NCBI GenBank assembly: GCA_937942435.1
Contig: CALDEM010000056.1
Location: 1 to 64,000 of the forward strand
DNA length: 64,000 nucleotides
Source: an uncultured Saprospiraceae bacterium
GTDB lineage: Bacteria; Bacteroidota; Bacteroidia; Chitinophagales; Saprospiraceae
Direction of reading: 5' to 3'
The notes under the pieces: model-generated
Told to the model about the DNA's origin: nothing
What the model saw: only the letters and a program-made list of their open reading frames with translations
Databases searched by the model: none
Shown here: positions 17,587 to 27,202 of the stretch, in pieces
How the letters are laid out: every line of letters begins with the position of its first letter
Numbering within the stretch: position 1 is the stretch's first letter
Position numbers and translations under genes: made by a program

Positions 17587-17688
17587 TCCCTATAGAAGAT
17601 TACTCTTCTTCTATTTTTTCAAAAAGTGCGGTTGCGAAGGCGATCGATAGGTTAAAGAACACTCATTTAATAACCTAAACTTTTTGTC

Positions 17689-20600
17689 ATGCCTATGAGT
17701 AAAATCTACTCTTTTATTAGGTGTTTTGCTTTTATCATTTTAGCTGGTTGTTCTGTAGTTTCCTATGGACAATCATTATCATGTAATGGTGGTGTCAATA
17801 TCTCGATGGACAATAATTGTGAAGTCGTGATGAATGCCCGCCACATATTAAGAGCTGAAACGCAAAACCTAACCCTCACCGACTATCTTCTAAGTGTGAA
17901 GAATCTCGATGGGAGTACACCTACAGATGTTTTAGTTTATGATCTTGCTAATAGCGAGTTTTCAGATACTATAGGATCTCAAGGTGAGTTTCTAAAGTTC
18001 CTACATCCAGGAGCATATACAGTTACAGTACAACGGAAGTCAGATGGTGTACAATGTTGGAGTGATCTTCTTGTAGAAGATAAGCTGCTGCCATTTACAG
18101 TTGACTGCCCTTGTGCATCAACTGATCTCGTGCCAGACGAAGATTGTATCTTCAGCTGTGCAGCAGTTGATCAGGTTTTAAATAGCGAGACCTTAACCGG
18201 TCAAGCTGGAGTCAATCCCTCATTCAGGGATAACTGTGGTAACGCAGGCGATATCACTTTTCAAGATGTGTTACTACCAGATACATCTTGTGGAGGTTGG
18301 ATTATCACACGTACGTGGAGATCCCTTACGCCTGATATCAATGGCACTATGGTCAACAGAAACCTAAAATGTGTCCAAAGATTTATTTTTAAAAATATCG
18401 GTGTCGGTGCGATCATGCCCCCAAGCAATAAGGTGGTCGTCACGTGTGGTATCGATACAGACCCACAGTCGCTCCGTAATTATTTCTCCGATACTACTTT
18501 TTTCGATAATCCCAACCCCGACTCTGCATTAGTTAACTCCTATCCTTCACTTGTCGACACGCTGCCGGGAGGTGGTCTTGTATTTAGTAAGATAGGAGAT
18601 GGACTGTCGGGTGACACTAATGATGCTTACTGCAAGATGACTGCAGGTTATACAGATTCGCCAACTATACCATTCTGTGAAGACATAGGATACAAGTTTG
18701 TAAGAACATGGCATGTTATAGATTGGTGTACTAACGAGACTTTACCACCGCTTACGCAGATTATAAAAGTGATGGATAACGAAGCACCAACATTTATGTT
18801 AGCCGATACTATAGCTATATCGAGTACAGATCCTTGGTCATGTGATGTAGATATCATAGCCGTGAGTCCTGATTCTATAATGGATAATTGTGCATCGATA
18901 GATCAGATTACTTGGATAGCTTCTGTAGAGGTAGGCGGACTCCGCATAGAGGCTAACGCTGCTAATGGTTTTTCATTTAGCGGTTTAGGCGAAGGAGAAT
19001 TTACTGTAAACTATGAAGTAACAGATCTCTGTGGAAACACTTCTACAGACAGTGCGATCTTGATTATAAAAGATATGGTCAAGCCTGTAGCACTTACTAA
19101 AAGAAGAATCAAGGTAACATTTTCATCTTTCCAAGGTGAGTGTACAGCTAAGGTGTTTACTAGAAACATAGATGCCAATAGTTTTGATGCTTGTGATGAT
19201 GATGTCGATCTTTCTATTAGAAGATTTGAATCAGGAGATGCTTTTGGTCCATTTGTAAAATTCGATGGAGATGACCTCACCGATGTCACAGCAGCCGGCG
19301 TCCCTTTTGGAGAAGTGATCGTCGAGCTCAAAGTAGAAGACAATGCTGGTAATTACAATCTAGGTTGGACGACTGTTGTATTAGAAGATAAGGCGACAGA
19401 CGTAACAACCGTATGTGGTGACACCTTAGTCAATGTAACTTGTACAGATATCCTTGATTCTGTAATTGTAGATTATATGCCATTAGTGATACTCAATGGA
19501 TGTTCTGATAGAGCACTACCAGTGAGCCATATGATTAGAACTAATACAATCACATCTACTTGCAATACTGGCGCCGTACAAGTGGATTACTTTATAGAAG
19601 GATCTGCTAATCTTATCTGTACTAAAGTATTCAACTTTGGTGAAGCAGATATGTTGACGATACAATTTCCGCCAGCGGAGATAACAGTAGGATGTGAGGA
19701 CACCGACTTTGGTGATGTAGTGATCACAGGAGGAGATTGCAACAACGCTCTACCTACTGAGAGTATTAGAGAGTTTGATGTACCTGCTGGTCTTGGATAT
19801 TGTAAAAAGATCGTAAGAGAGATCACAGTCATCGACTGGTGTAACTATACACCTAACACTGGCGATTCTACAGGAGTATTTAGATTTGTGCAAACGATTA
19901 AGGTAGAAGACAACTCTAACCCTGTTATCGAATGTCAAAACCAAGAAGTATCAGCTGGCGACAATTGTTCTGTTACAGGGATCATCGTGACAGCAAGTGG
20001 TACGGATATGGGCACTTGTGGAGATGAGTTAACTTGGCAGGCGGCCGTAGATACTAATGGTGATGGCACCTTTGATTTAGATCTTAATGTTATGAATACT
20101 GATGATGATGCTTCAGCTACAATCACAACAGCATTAAGCTTAGGCACTTACAATGTGCGATGGAGAGCTTTAGATGGCTGTGGTAATGGTGATGAAGTAG
20201 TATGTACTGTAACAGTCATAGACAATATCGCTCCGTCTCCTCAGTGTATCACAATCGTATCTACAGCTACGATGAGTACTGACGGCTCAGTAACGATCTG
20301 GGCAGCAGACTTTGATCTCAACGGTAGTTCTTCAGATAACTGTAGCACTAACTTGACGTACAGCTTCAGTGGCGAAGATCGTAATGAGATTAGTAGAGTT
20401 TTCACTTGTGATGACCTGATCAATGGTGTGACTGGGATCATAGAGATGAGGCTATATGTATGGGATGAAAGCGGGAACAAGGATTTCTGTAACGTCTTTC
20501 TTAGGATTGATGATAACAGTGATACGTGCAATGATATGAATGCTGGAGCATCGAGTTTGATCTCCGGAGCGGTTACAACATTTAGTGGTGACAGATTAGA

Positions 20601-21765
20601 ATCAGCGATGGTGACTAATGCCTCCATGTCTACACAAGACATCACGGATCAAGCTACAGATGTTGAAGGGCTATATGCCTTTGCGGATAACGCGATGATG
20701 ACTGACTATGAGATCAGTGTTTCTAAGTCAGATGACTATCTCAATGGTGTCTCGACATTGGATCTTGTATTGATCCAGCGACACATATTGGGTTATAGTA
20801 GGTTTGAAAGTCCTTATCACATGATCGCTGCTGATGTCAGTGGTGACACAAGGATATCTGCTATAGACCTCGTACAGCTCCGTAATCTTATATTAGGAAG
20901 AACAACAGATCTCCCATCTGGCCAATCTTGGCGGTTTATAGATGCGTCACAACAGCTTGAAGATGGTGTAGCGCCATGGCCATTGATTGAGAAGATCTAC
21001 GTGTCACAATTGCAATCAGAGGTCAGTGAGCAAGACTTCACCGCAGTTAAAATAGGTGATGTCAATGGAACTGCCATCGCCAACAGCACACTCGTCGGAT
21101 ATGGCAGAAGTGCTGAACAACTGGTGCTTAATCTTTCTGATAAGCAAGTTAGAAAAGGCGAGATACATAAGTTGACGCTTGACCTATCAGGTATAGGTGA
21201 TATATATGGTGTACAGCTCAACCTTCATGTCGCTCATGGCAAATGGTTGGACGTAGAAAGTAACAACAGGTCTTTAAGCGATGAGCTCAAGGTGATTAAC
21301 GATGATCAGTTGTTGTTAAGTTGGGCTACTGCAGAAGCACTATATGGTGATCAAACATTGACACTAACATTTAAAGCTTTAGCTGATGGTGTGCTTTCTG
21401 ATTTTGTAAATATTGAAGACGAGGGATTGGCTTCTGAAGTTTATATGGGCTCTTCTTTAGACAGATATAAACTCGGTCTTAACTATGTAGCCGAATCAGT
21501 TACAGACTTTACGCTATATCAGAATGTACCCAATCCATTTAATGGAAGTACGACAATAGGCTTTAACATCGGTGAGTCCGGTATCGTTGAGCTATCGATA
21601 TTTGATGTAACAGGTCGACAGTTATTTGTTCAGTCTGGACACTATGATGCAGGTAAGCATACTGTGGACATAGACGAGACTTTGGTAGAACAAAAGGGTT
21701 TGCTCTACTATCAGATCAGCTATGACAACAAAGTCGCAACTAAAAAAATGATTTCTATAGAATAG
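17689..21765 (+). CDS. giant T9SS surface protein with Cys-rich HYR-like modules, dockerin and cohesin-like domain
   Basis: 1358 residues with a signal peptide ending near VSYGQ. The N-terminal module (CNGGVNISMDNNCEVVMNA) recurs in two other proteins of this window. Several Cys-containing HYR-like beta modules follow, marked by versions of VRTWHVIDWCTNE and IKVMDNEAP. From about residue 955 comes a carboxypeptidase-regulatory-like segment (GLYAFADNAMMTDYEI). Then follow a dockerin-like pair of Ca-binding loops (residues 1010-1075, including DVSGDTRISAIDLVQLRNL), a cohesin-like beta domain (about 1143-1267), and a T9SS C-terminal domain (1273-1358, YQNVPNPFNGSTTIGF). It is probably displayed on the cell surface. 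Individual module borders are approximate. Confidence 0.85.
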   Translation: MPMSKIYSFIRCFAFIILAGCSVVSYGQSLSCNGGVNISMDNNCEVVMNARHILRAETQNLTLTDYLLSVKNLDGSTPTDVLVYDLANSEFSDTIGSQGEFLKFLHPGAYTVTVQRKSDGVQCWSDLLVEDKLLPFTVDCPCASTDLVPDEDCIFSCAAVDQVLNSETLTGQAGVNPSFRDNCGNAGDITFQDVLLPDTSCGGWIITRTWRSLTPDINGTMVNRNLKCVQRFIFKNIGVGAIMPPSNKVVVTCGIDTDPQSLRNYFSDTTFFDNPNPDSALVNSYPSLVDTLPGGGLVFSKIGDGLSGDTNDAYCKMTAGYTDSPTIPFCEDIGYKFVRTWHVIDWCTNETLPPLTQIIKVMDNEAPTFMLADTIAISSTDPWSCDVDIIAVSPDSIMDNCASIDQITWIASVEVGGLRIEANAANGFSFSGLGEGEFTVNYEVTDLCGNTSTDSAILIIKDMVKPVALTKRRIKVTFSSFQGECTAKVFTRNIDANSFDACDDDVDLSIRRFESGDAFGPFVKFDGDDLTDVTAAGVPFGEVIVELKVEDNAGNYNLGWTTVVLEDKATDVTTVCGDTLVNVTCTDILDSVIVDYMPLVILNGCSDRALPVSHMIRTNTITSTCNTGAVQVDYFIEGSANLICTKVFNFGEADMLTIQFPPAEITVGCEDTDFGDVVITGGDCNNALPTESIREFDVPAGLGYCKKIVREITVIDWCNYTPNTGDSTGVFRFVQTIKVEDNSNPVIECQNQEVSAGDNCSVTGIIVTASGTDMGTCGDELTWQAAVDTNGDGTFDLDLNVMNTDDDASATITTALSLGTYNVRWRALDGCGNGDEVVCTVTVIDNIAPSPQCITIVSTATMSTDGSVTIWAADFDLNGSSSDNCSTNLTYSFSGEDRNEISRVFTCDDLINGVTGIIEMRLYVWDESGNKDFCNVFLRIDDNSDTCNDMNAGASSLISGAVTTFSGDRLESAMVTNASMSTQDITDQATDVEGLYAFADNAMMTDYEISVSKSDDYLNGVSTLDLVLIQRHILGYSRFESPYHMIAADVSGDTRISAIDLVQLRNLILGRTTDLPSGQSWRFIDASQQLEDGVAPWPLIEKIYVSQLQSEVSEQDFTAVKIGDVNGTAIANSTLVGYGRSAEQLVLNLSDKQVRKGEIHKLTLDLSGIGDIYGVQLNLHVAHGKWLDVESNNRSLSDELKVINDDQLLLSWATAEALYGDQTLTLTFKALADGVLSDFVNIEDEGLASEVYMGSSLDRYKLGLNYVAESVTDFTLYQNVPNPFNGSTTIGFNIGESGIVELSIFDVTGRQLFVQSGHYDAGKHTVDIDETLVEQKGLLYYQISYDNKVATKKMISIE

Positions 21766-21796
21766 AAGTTTTTGAGTTTATTGTAAAGCGAACGAG

Positions 21797-21831
21797 AAGA
21801 GGGTAGATCATTTGGTCTATCCTCTTTTTTT
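21797..21831 (+). terminator. terminator of the first giant T9SS gene
   Basis: 11-bp stem AAGAGGGTAGA/TCTATCCTCTT with an 8-nt loop and T7, 32 bp after the stop. Confidence 0.8.
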
Positions 21832-22142
21832 GCGGGACCGTCTAATATGATTATTCAATCTCTCGCTGATCAGGGTAATTGCAATCGAAGTTAGCTATCA
21901 TCAAATGACGGTACAGACCTGAACGTATGAACTGCCCACAACGATCCGGTCAGTGTAACCATTAACATGAATAGTTGTTCATTGCTTTTAAAGGATAAAA
22001 TCATGCCTTTGTCTGCCAGCTGCATCCATATAATATTGATTAGAAGAATAAGTAAAATAGGAGTTCTTAGCACATAAAAATTATAGATTTGCGAACTGAA
22101 ATTTAAAGCAGTAACCGCTAATTTTTTACAATAAATAGTTTT
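21832..22142. other. intergenic region upstream of the secreted DUF6503-like gene
   Basis: No gene is supported in this stretch of just over 300 bp. It ends with a promoter-like TAGATTTG box at 22084-22091. Confidence 0.4.
22084..22091 (+). promoter_or_regulatory. TAnnTTTG promoter -7 box candidate
   Basis: TAGATTTG, exact to the Bacteroidota -7 consensus, 52 bp before the ATG at 22143. No clear -33 partner. Confidence 0.4.
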
Positions 22143-22952
22143 ATGAAAATTTTTACAAACATACTTCGCTATATTTTGGCGACACTTTTCTTGATGGCAT
22201 TTAGTGTTGCCGATGCGCAAACGGATAGCAAATCAAAAGCACTGTTAGATAACCTAACAGGTGTTATAGGGGATTATAGTAAGCTCAGATCTAAAAAGGA
22301 TGTTCAGTTTCATTATGTCTATGATAATTTTGATAGTGGCAAGGATGTATCAGACGAAAAAATAATCTTTGATGGAGAGCACACTTGGGCTTCTTACAGC
22401 CAGCATGATAGAAATGTTTTAGCCGGTAAAGGAGGAGTTGCTCAACAGTCATTAATCCATGGTGTTCCTCAATTGACTCACAATGGAAAATATATCACTG
22501 ATAAAAATGACATAGGCGCCACAGTATTTTTAAGAGAGGTCAATGTGTTTTGGTTTTCCATGATCTATAAATTACAAGACAACGGGACCAATCATAAATA
22601 TATGGGTACAGAAAGTGTAGATGGAGTTAATTATGATAAGGTATTACTTACTTATGATAATGCAGTAACTGGAAAGCCTGCAGATGATCAATACATCCTA
22701 TACTTCAATCCTAATTCCCATATGATTGACCTTTTCTATTTTTCACTTCCGGCGCGAGGTATTAATGAACCTATCATAAAAATGACAATGGACTACCAGA
22801 AGATAGATGGCATATATATCCCAACAGTGAGGAAGTCCTATGCTCCAAATCCTGCAACAGGAGAGTATAGCTTAAATGGACAATACACTTTTTCAAATAT
22901 CAAGTTTAAGAATAAATACAAGCCAGAAGACTTTAAATTAGTAGGCATGTAA
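22143..22952 (+). CDS. secreted DUF6503-like protein
   Basis: 269 residues with a signal peptide (cleavage near VADAQ). The rest is predicted all-beta and resembles the LolA-like barrel shape of Bacteroidota DUF6503 proteins, with stretches such as YILYFNPNSHMIDLFYF and YQKIDGIYIPTVRKSY. The match is from memory of the family pattern and moderately sure. No catalytic motif is seen. The likely location is periplasmic, and a lipid- or lipoprotein-related role is only a suggestion from the fold. Confidence 0.6.
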   Translation: MKIFTNILRYILATLFLMAFSVADAQTDSKSKALLDNLTGVIGDYSKLRSKKDVQFHYVYDNFDSGKDVSDEKIIFDGEHTWASYSQHDRNVLAGKGGVAQQSLIHGVPQLTHNGKYITDKNDIGATVFLREVNVFWFSMIYKLQDNGTNHKYMGTESVDGVNYDKVLLTYDNAVTGKPADDQYILYFNPNSHMIDLFYFSLPARGINEPIIKMTMDYQKIDGIYIPTVRKSYAPNPATGEYSLNGQYTFSNIKFKNKYKPEDFKLVGM

Positions 22953-23326
22953 ATTAAGATTGACAATTCGAGTAAGGACTTTTGTTCTTAGTTCTTAATT
23001 GAAGAATCAATATTCTATAGAAGCAATACGTGATTAGATAAAAGTAGAAAGAGGCCATCTCTCAAGAGATAGCTTCTCTTCCTTTTCAGTAGGCTTGCAA
23101 AAACATTCTTTACTCCAATAACTGGTGCAGTTTTTCTATCTATACGGATCCCTCAAGATGAAAAGGACTTTTTATAGAAGTTGATGGAGTGATTGAAGAC
23201 CTGTCATTATAACTTACCATATTTTTAATGGCACATTATTGTTGTTAAGTGGCATATAAGCACTTGTTCTATATCTAGTGCCTTTTTTAATAAGACACTG
23301 ATTATATGTGGCAAAGCTCTTCTTAT
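22953..23326. other. intergenic region between convergent genes
   Basis: No gene. An imperfect hairpin near 23050-23080 followed by pyrimidines (TTCCTTTT), and a GCACT/AGTGC hairpin followed by T6 near 23253-23290, may serve as terminators of the plus-strand gene. Confidence 0.35.
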
Positions 23327-24127
23327 CTAAGGGCGTCTTGTAGACCTTTTAGAAGTAGACCCAGAAGTTGTAGTAGTAGTGTTATTGCTACTCGAACTTT
23401 GATAAGATGAGGCAGCTGTAGAATTACGACTGGAAGATCTGTCTCTATAACTTGAAGTACGAGACGGACTTGATCTTCTTACTTGAGGTGCGTTACCATT
23501 AACAAGTCTAGTTCTGTCGCTTACTCTACGCGGCACATCTATAATACGTGTCGATGCTGATCTCGGCTGTGTGTTGTAGTTAGTATAGTTGTTCCTATTG
23601 TAACTCCTATTCTCCCTCTGTATATAGGCGATAGGCCGACCATAATAACCGATTGCCCATTGACCTGAAGAAAGTATAAATGGTCTATAAGGTGCAAAAG
23701 GACTCAGGAAGGCGAAACTCCCAGCGTATAAAAATGGTGCATTAAGTCTCGATCTAGGATTTAGTGCCGCCTCTCTTAATAGTTCGAAGTAGTTGTACCT
23801 TCTAGGTAGACATAATCCGGATAACCTTAGACTCCTAAGTCTATTAGTAAATCCATAAGCATCGATATCAAAGTCTTGTCCTTGGTAGTCAAAGTAATCA
23901 TCATAAACATCTGAGTCTACAGTTTCGTCTTCATCGTCTTCGGAGTATACTTCCAGTTCGTCTACGTTAATTACATAATCTGTAGGTGCGTTATCAACGA
24001 GTGCAGTTTCTGTCAATGCTTTATCTTCATCAAAGTACAAGTCATCATATTGCGCAGTTATATTGATAGTACCCAATAGAATAAAAGCAGAAATCAAGAT
24101 CGTGAGGTTGTAAATTTGCTTGATCAT
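23327..24127 (-). CDS. secreted protein, acidic N-terminus and Ser/Arg/Thr-rich C-terminus
   Basis: From the ATG at 24127 the protein has 266 residues; a further 21 in-frame codons upstream precede the signal peptide and were excluded. After the signal (ending near NITAQ) come YDDLYFDE, a strongly Asp/Glu-rich region, then YDDYFDYQGQDFDIDAYGFTNRL. The last 80 residues are Ser, Arg, Thr and Asn-rich and low-complexity, ending in STRRP. The same plan, the same QYDDLYF-type start and the same RRP end occur in the protein at 25913-26842, so they are paralogues. No enzymatic motif. The opposite charges at the two ends suggest self-association or binding to anionic polymer; this is inference. Confidence 0.7.
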   Translation of the reverse strand: MIKQIYNLTILISAFILLGTINITAQYDDLYFDEDKALTETALVDNAPTDYVINVDELEVYSEDDEDETVDSDVYDDYFDYQGQDFDIDAYGFTNRLRSLRLSGLCLPRRYNYFELLREAALNPRSRLNAPFLYAGSFAFLSPFAPYRPFILSSGQWAIGYYGRPIAYIQRENRSYNRNNYTNYNTQPRSASTRIIDVPRRVSDRTRLVNGNAPQVRRSSPSRTSSYRDRSSSRNSTAASSYQSSSSNNTTTTTSGSTSKRSTRRP

Positions 24128-24221
24128 AGTGTAATGTTTTAATTGCGGTGATTGAAGTATTCTCTTCAAACCTACCCTGCAATATCCCAAATTACGGTTA
24201 AGATCCTGTTAATTCGCGTTT

Positions 24222-24240
24222 TAACAATGGTTAATTGTTA
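24222..24240. repeat. short inverted repeat between two minus-strand genes
   Basis: TAACAAT/ATTGTTA with a 5-nt spacer, lying between the FadL-like stop and the start of the downstream Ser/Arg-rich gene. It has no T run on the minus strand, so it may be an operator and not a terminator. Confidence 0.25.
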
Positions 24241-24279
24241 GTTTTTGACCATCCAAAGTCTTAAAGTCGTTGAATTCAT

Positions 24280-25776
24280 CTAAAGCTTATAGCCAAGAGT
24301 CAGTGTGATGATGCTTCGGTTATTATCTATATCAATAAACGGCTCCGTATCTCTATCAATCAATCTATAAGGACTATAGTTTGTACCAAATGATCTAACT
24401 GTATAAGCTGCGTCAACATAATATCGATTAGCTCTATAGCCAAGGCCAGCACTATAACTTGGACTTACTTCTATGATAGTAGGATCGCTAAAGGGACTTG
24501 AAGGAAGGGCCACTCCTAAACGAGCTCTAACCATCTTATACGCAAGCTCCGTACCTGCCCGTATATTGACAGCTGAACCAAAGAAAAAGTCTACGTCATC
24601 GTTTAGATCATCTTCAAAAAACTGGTCCAATGGATCAGTAGAGTTCTCTGTAAGATTGAAAGATGCGCTGTTGTATTTGACATATTCTATCTCTCCACTG
24701 ACGAATCCTTTTATGTCTCCGAATGAATAAAGGTATCCAAGTCCAGCAAGCGCTCTCCAAGGCCCAGAGATCTGATATTCAAATTCACTCGTTGGGCTCT
24801 CTGCTGTAAAGTTCTGACCCACTCCGTCTTCTGTAAAAGAGTATGATATGTCCGTATCGAACTCATCAGTTAGCAAGAAGAAAGATTTAGTATGTATAGC
24901 AGCTCCAAGGCGCAGGCGTGGTGTTACCTTATAGATTAAACCTAATTTTAGATTAAAACCAACTCCTGACGTGCTCAAGTTCTGATTGAAACCTATGTCA
25001 TCAAAGAACTCAACAGCATCGTTAGGATCTGTTTCCGAATATCTTTTAGATTCTGAAAAAGAAGCAAATGGGAAGCCTAATGTTGCACCCCATGAAAACT
25101 TGTTCTTGATGTTAGAACCTATACTTATGAAAACTTCATTAAGGGATCCTGTTCTTTCTATAACTTCACTTTTTTCAACTCGTTCTGCCAAGGTTATAAA
25201 ATCACTTAAGTAAGTTCCGTCTTCCTCTGGGTCAAATATGGCCATGGCGTCAAATGCCAAGCCTGCTTCAAAGTCACCTAATTCATTGAGCGTTCTTCCT
25301 TCTGCTTGTTCTAAGAATCTCTGTAGGATAGTGCCGGATGTAGTGCCGCCGTATTCTATAGTTTCATTGTAGTTGGCGATTTGATTATAACCGATAGCAA
25401 GATTGAAAGTACGTGTATTAAATGCTGGTGGGTCATAATGAAATACCGCAGCTATGTTTCCCAATCCGACTTTTGATTGTGAGAAGCTAGTAACCAATCC
25501 TTCCTGGCTATCTAAGAGATCAGCGCTGTTCTCTGTATTAAAAGAATTAATAGTTGCGGTTATCTCTGATTTGCGAAACTCTGCAATACCTGCAGGATTG
25601 ATACTTGCTATTGATATGTCAGCACCTAGTGGAGAGAAGGCTCCTGATACACCGGCAAACCTCGCTGTGCTATTATAATTATGAATAGAGAGCCTTAAAG
25701 CGTCATCTAAAGTTTGTGCTGAAGTATAACTTAGGCTGAGTATAATAAGTGAGAGGATGAATGTTAATCTCATCAT
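24280..25776 (-). CDS. OmpP1/FadL-like outer-membrane transport protein
   Basis: 498 residues with a signal peptide (cleavage near SYTSAQ). The N-terminal region TARFAGVSGAFSPLGADISIASINPAGIA is typical of the FadL/OmpP1 type, where the plug segment carries the NPAG motif. The rest reads as long amphipathic strands, ending in ITLTLGYKL as expected for a barrel. Family members pass hydrophobic compounds such as fatty acids; in Bacteroidota many are called hemin receptor without proof. It is bracketed on the same strand by two Ser/Arg-rich secreted paralogues and is next to proS. Confidence 0.85.
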   Translation of the reverse strand: MMRLTFILSLIILSLSYTSAQTLDDALRLSIHNYNSTARFAGVSGAFSPLGADISIASINPAGIAEFRKSEITATINSFNTENSADLLDSQEGLVTSFSQSKVGLGNIAAVFHYDPPAFNTRTFNLAIGYNQIANYNETIEYGGTTSGTILQRFLEQAEGRTLNELGDFEAGLAFDAMAIFDPEEDGTYLSDFITLAERVEKSEVIERTGSLNEVFISIGSNIKNKFSWGATLGFPFASFSESKRYSETDPNDAVEFFDDIGFNQNLSTSGVGFNLKLGLIYKVTPRLRLGAAIHTKSFFLLTDEFDTDISYSFTEDGVGQNFTAESPTSEFEYQISGPWRALAGLGYLYSFGDIKGFVSGEIEYVKYNSASFNLTENSTDPLDQFFEDDLNDDVDFFFGSAVNIRAGTELAYKMVRARLGVALPSSPFSDPTIIEVSPSYSAGLGYRANRYYVDAAYTVRSFGTNYSPYRLIDRDTEPFIDIDNNRSIITLTLGYKL

Positions 25777-25853
25777 AGTAAAGCAGTATGTGATTTTGTA
25801 ATAAGATAGGACAATTTATGCCCTTTTTGATGCATAGAGGGTATAGACAAAGC

Positions 25854-25892
25854 AAAAAAAATGGGTGATCGCTTTACTCGCTATCACCCATT
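25854..25892 (-). terminator. terminator downstream of the larger Ser/Arg-rich gene
   Basis: Hairpin AATGGGTGATCGC / GCTATCACCCATT (25860-25892) followed on the minus strand by a run of T (25854-25860). It separates the Ser/Arg-rich gene from the FadL-like gene, so they are probably separate transcripts. Confidence 0.7.
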
Positions 25893-25912
25893 GATCTTGT
25901 ATATGCTAAAGC

Positions 25913-26842
25913 TTATGGTCTTCTACTTGACCTGCTTGAAGAGCTTGATGATCTTGAAGATCTCGCAGAGCTCGTTCTTGTTGGAGCTGTTGATCTGCTT
26001 GAAGATCTTGAAGGACTAAATGATCTGCTTGAAGATCTATTCGTTGATGTCCTTGAAGATCTTGGAGTTGTCGTTCTGCTTGACGATCTCGTAGATCTGC
26101 TTGAGCTTCTTCTACTGCTTGTAGCGTTAGCCTTAGTAGTTGATGATCTTCTGCTACTTGTCACCCTTGATGACCCTGTAGTTGAACCAGTTCTTCTACT
26201 CTGAGAAACACTTGATCTTCCTCTTACTGCATTAGCAGTTGATCCGCTTGGAGACACAACTACGTTCCTTGCTGCAACTGGGTTGTATGGTGGGCAGTAA
26301 TAAGCTGCCGTACTTCCAAACCCTCCGAATGAGTTGAACCCTCCAAATGAATTCAATCCTCCAAAACCTCTGTTTCTAAAGTTGCTATATCCAAAAGGAG
26401 TATAGATACTATTGACTCTATTGAAATCCCTTGAGAAGGCACTGCCAAATCCAGGTCTTGCAAAAGATCTTGAGAAGCTATTGAAACCATATGGGTTAAA
26501 AGCGCTAACTCTTCCAAAGTTGTTGAGATAGTAGTTACTACTATAGAAGTTAGAGTATCTATAGTTGTTTAATCTGTTGGTGTATGAATATGCGTCAACA
26601 GCATAATCATTATCGCGGTATGACAGATACTCATCATACTCGTCAGCATCATAACTATCTGCTTCCTCTACTAAGTAAGCATCTTCATCATAATCTGCCA
26701 CAGCATAGTTCTCATCATATGTCTCGTAGTCACTATCTGATTCTTCAAAGTATAAATCATCAAACTGTGCGTTCAAGCTTACACCGGCGAACAATAGAGC
26801 CAGTAAGCTCAAAATGTGGTGGTTATATTTTCTTTTTTTCAT
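25913..26842 (-). CDS. secreted protein, acidic N-terminus and long Ser/Arg repeat C-terminus
   Basis: From the ATG at 26842 the protein has 309 residues (22 upstream codons excluded because the signal peptide MKKRKYNHHILSLLALLF starts here). After the signal come FDDLYFEESDSDYET and a stretch dominated by Asp, Glu and Tyr, then YDEYLSYRDNDYAVDAYSYT. A middle part is rich in Gly, Phe, Asn and Ser (NSFGGFNSFGGFGS). The last 110 residues are almost only Ser, Arg and Thr and end in SSRRP. It is a larger paralogue of the protein at 23327-24127. Low-complexity Gly/Phe and Ser/Arg runs are unusual for bacteria and suggest phase-separating or adhesive behaviour, which is inference. Confidence 0.7.
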   Translation of the reverse strand: MKKRKYNHHILSLLALLFAGVSLNAQFDDLYFEESDSDYETYDENYAVADYDEDAYLVEEADSYDADEYDEYLSYRDNDYAVDAYSYTNRLNNYRYSNFYSSNYYLNNFGRVSAFNPYGFNSFSRSFARPGFGSAFSRDFNRVNSIYTPFGYSNFRNRGFGGLNSFGGFNSFGGFGSTAAYYCPPYNPVAARNVVVSPSGSTANAVRGRSSVSQSRRTGSTTGSSRVTSSRRSSTTKANATSSRRSSSRSTRSSSRTTTPRSSRTSTNRSSSRSFSPSRSSSRSTAPTRTSSARSSRSSSSSSRSSRRP

Positions 26843-27202
26843 CTCTGTAGATTTAAATAGTCTTGAATGAATTGTCATGCATAAAGCTATTGCATAAATA
26901 TACATCATTCGGTTAATAATTGTTTAAATCAGCCTTTAACATATGTTAATATGTCGCTATGCTTATTAAACCGTGACTTTTCACATCCTTGAGACGCAAA
27001 AAAAATGCGTTGGTTTCTACTTTTCACCATATTATTCTTGGTTTTAACATCTACTTAAGAAATCTTAAGTTGATTATCAGTGATTTTAACTTAACCGATA
27101 ACACTTATTATCTATCAATCAACTAGTGATTAGCCTTATTCTATGATAGCAAAGCCCTCAGTAAAGCCGTACTTTTGGTATTTAGCATAGAGAAATAAGC
27201 AA
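26843..27202. other. intergenic region between Ser/Arg-rich gene and proS
   Basis: 360 bp, divergent promoters expected. A TACTTTTG box (27170-27177) lies just ahead of proS. No other gene seen. Confidence 0.4.
27170..27177 (+). promoter_or_regulatory. TAnnTTTG promoter -7 box candidate for proS
   Basis: TACTTTTG, exact to the consensus, 26 bp before the proS ATG. The -33 element is not evident. Confidence 0.4.

Larger units (their letters stand above)
17274..17688. other. long leader region upstream of the first giant T9SS gene
   Basis: About 415 bp with no gene. It contains a TACATTTG promoter-like box (17395-17402) and two related segments that pair GTGTA...CTCCCC with a CTTTTTTAATCCC tail (about 17414-17441 and 17551-17590). 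The second has an internal TGTGTAC/GTACACA hairpin directly before its T run, which resembles an attenuator. Confidence 0.4.

Noticed and set aside
25913-26170. Short tandem DNA repeats suspected as CRISPR or VNTR
   Set aside because: The repetition comes from Ser and Arg codons of the coding tail; units vary in length and there are no spacers.
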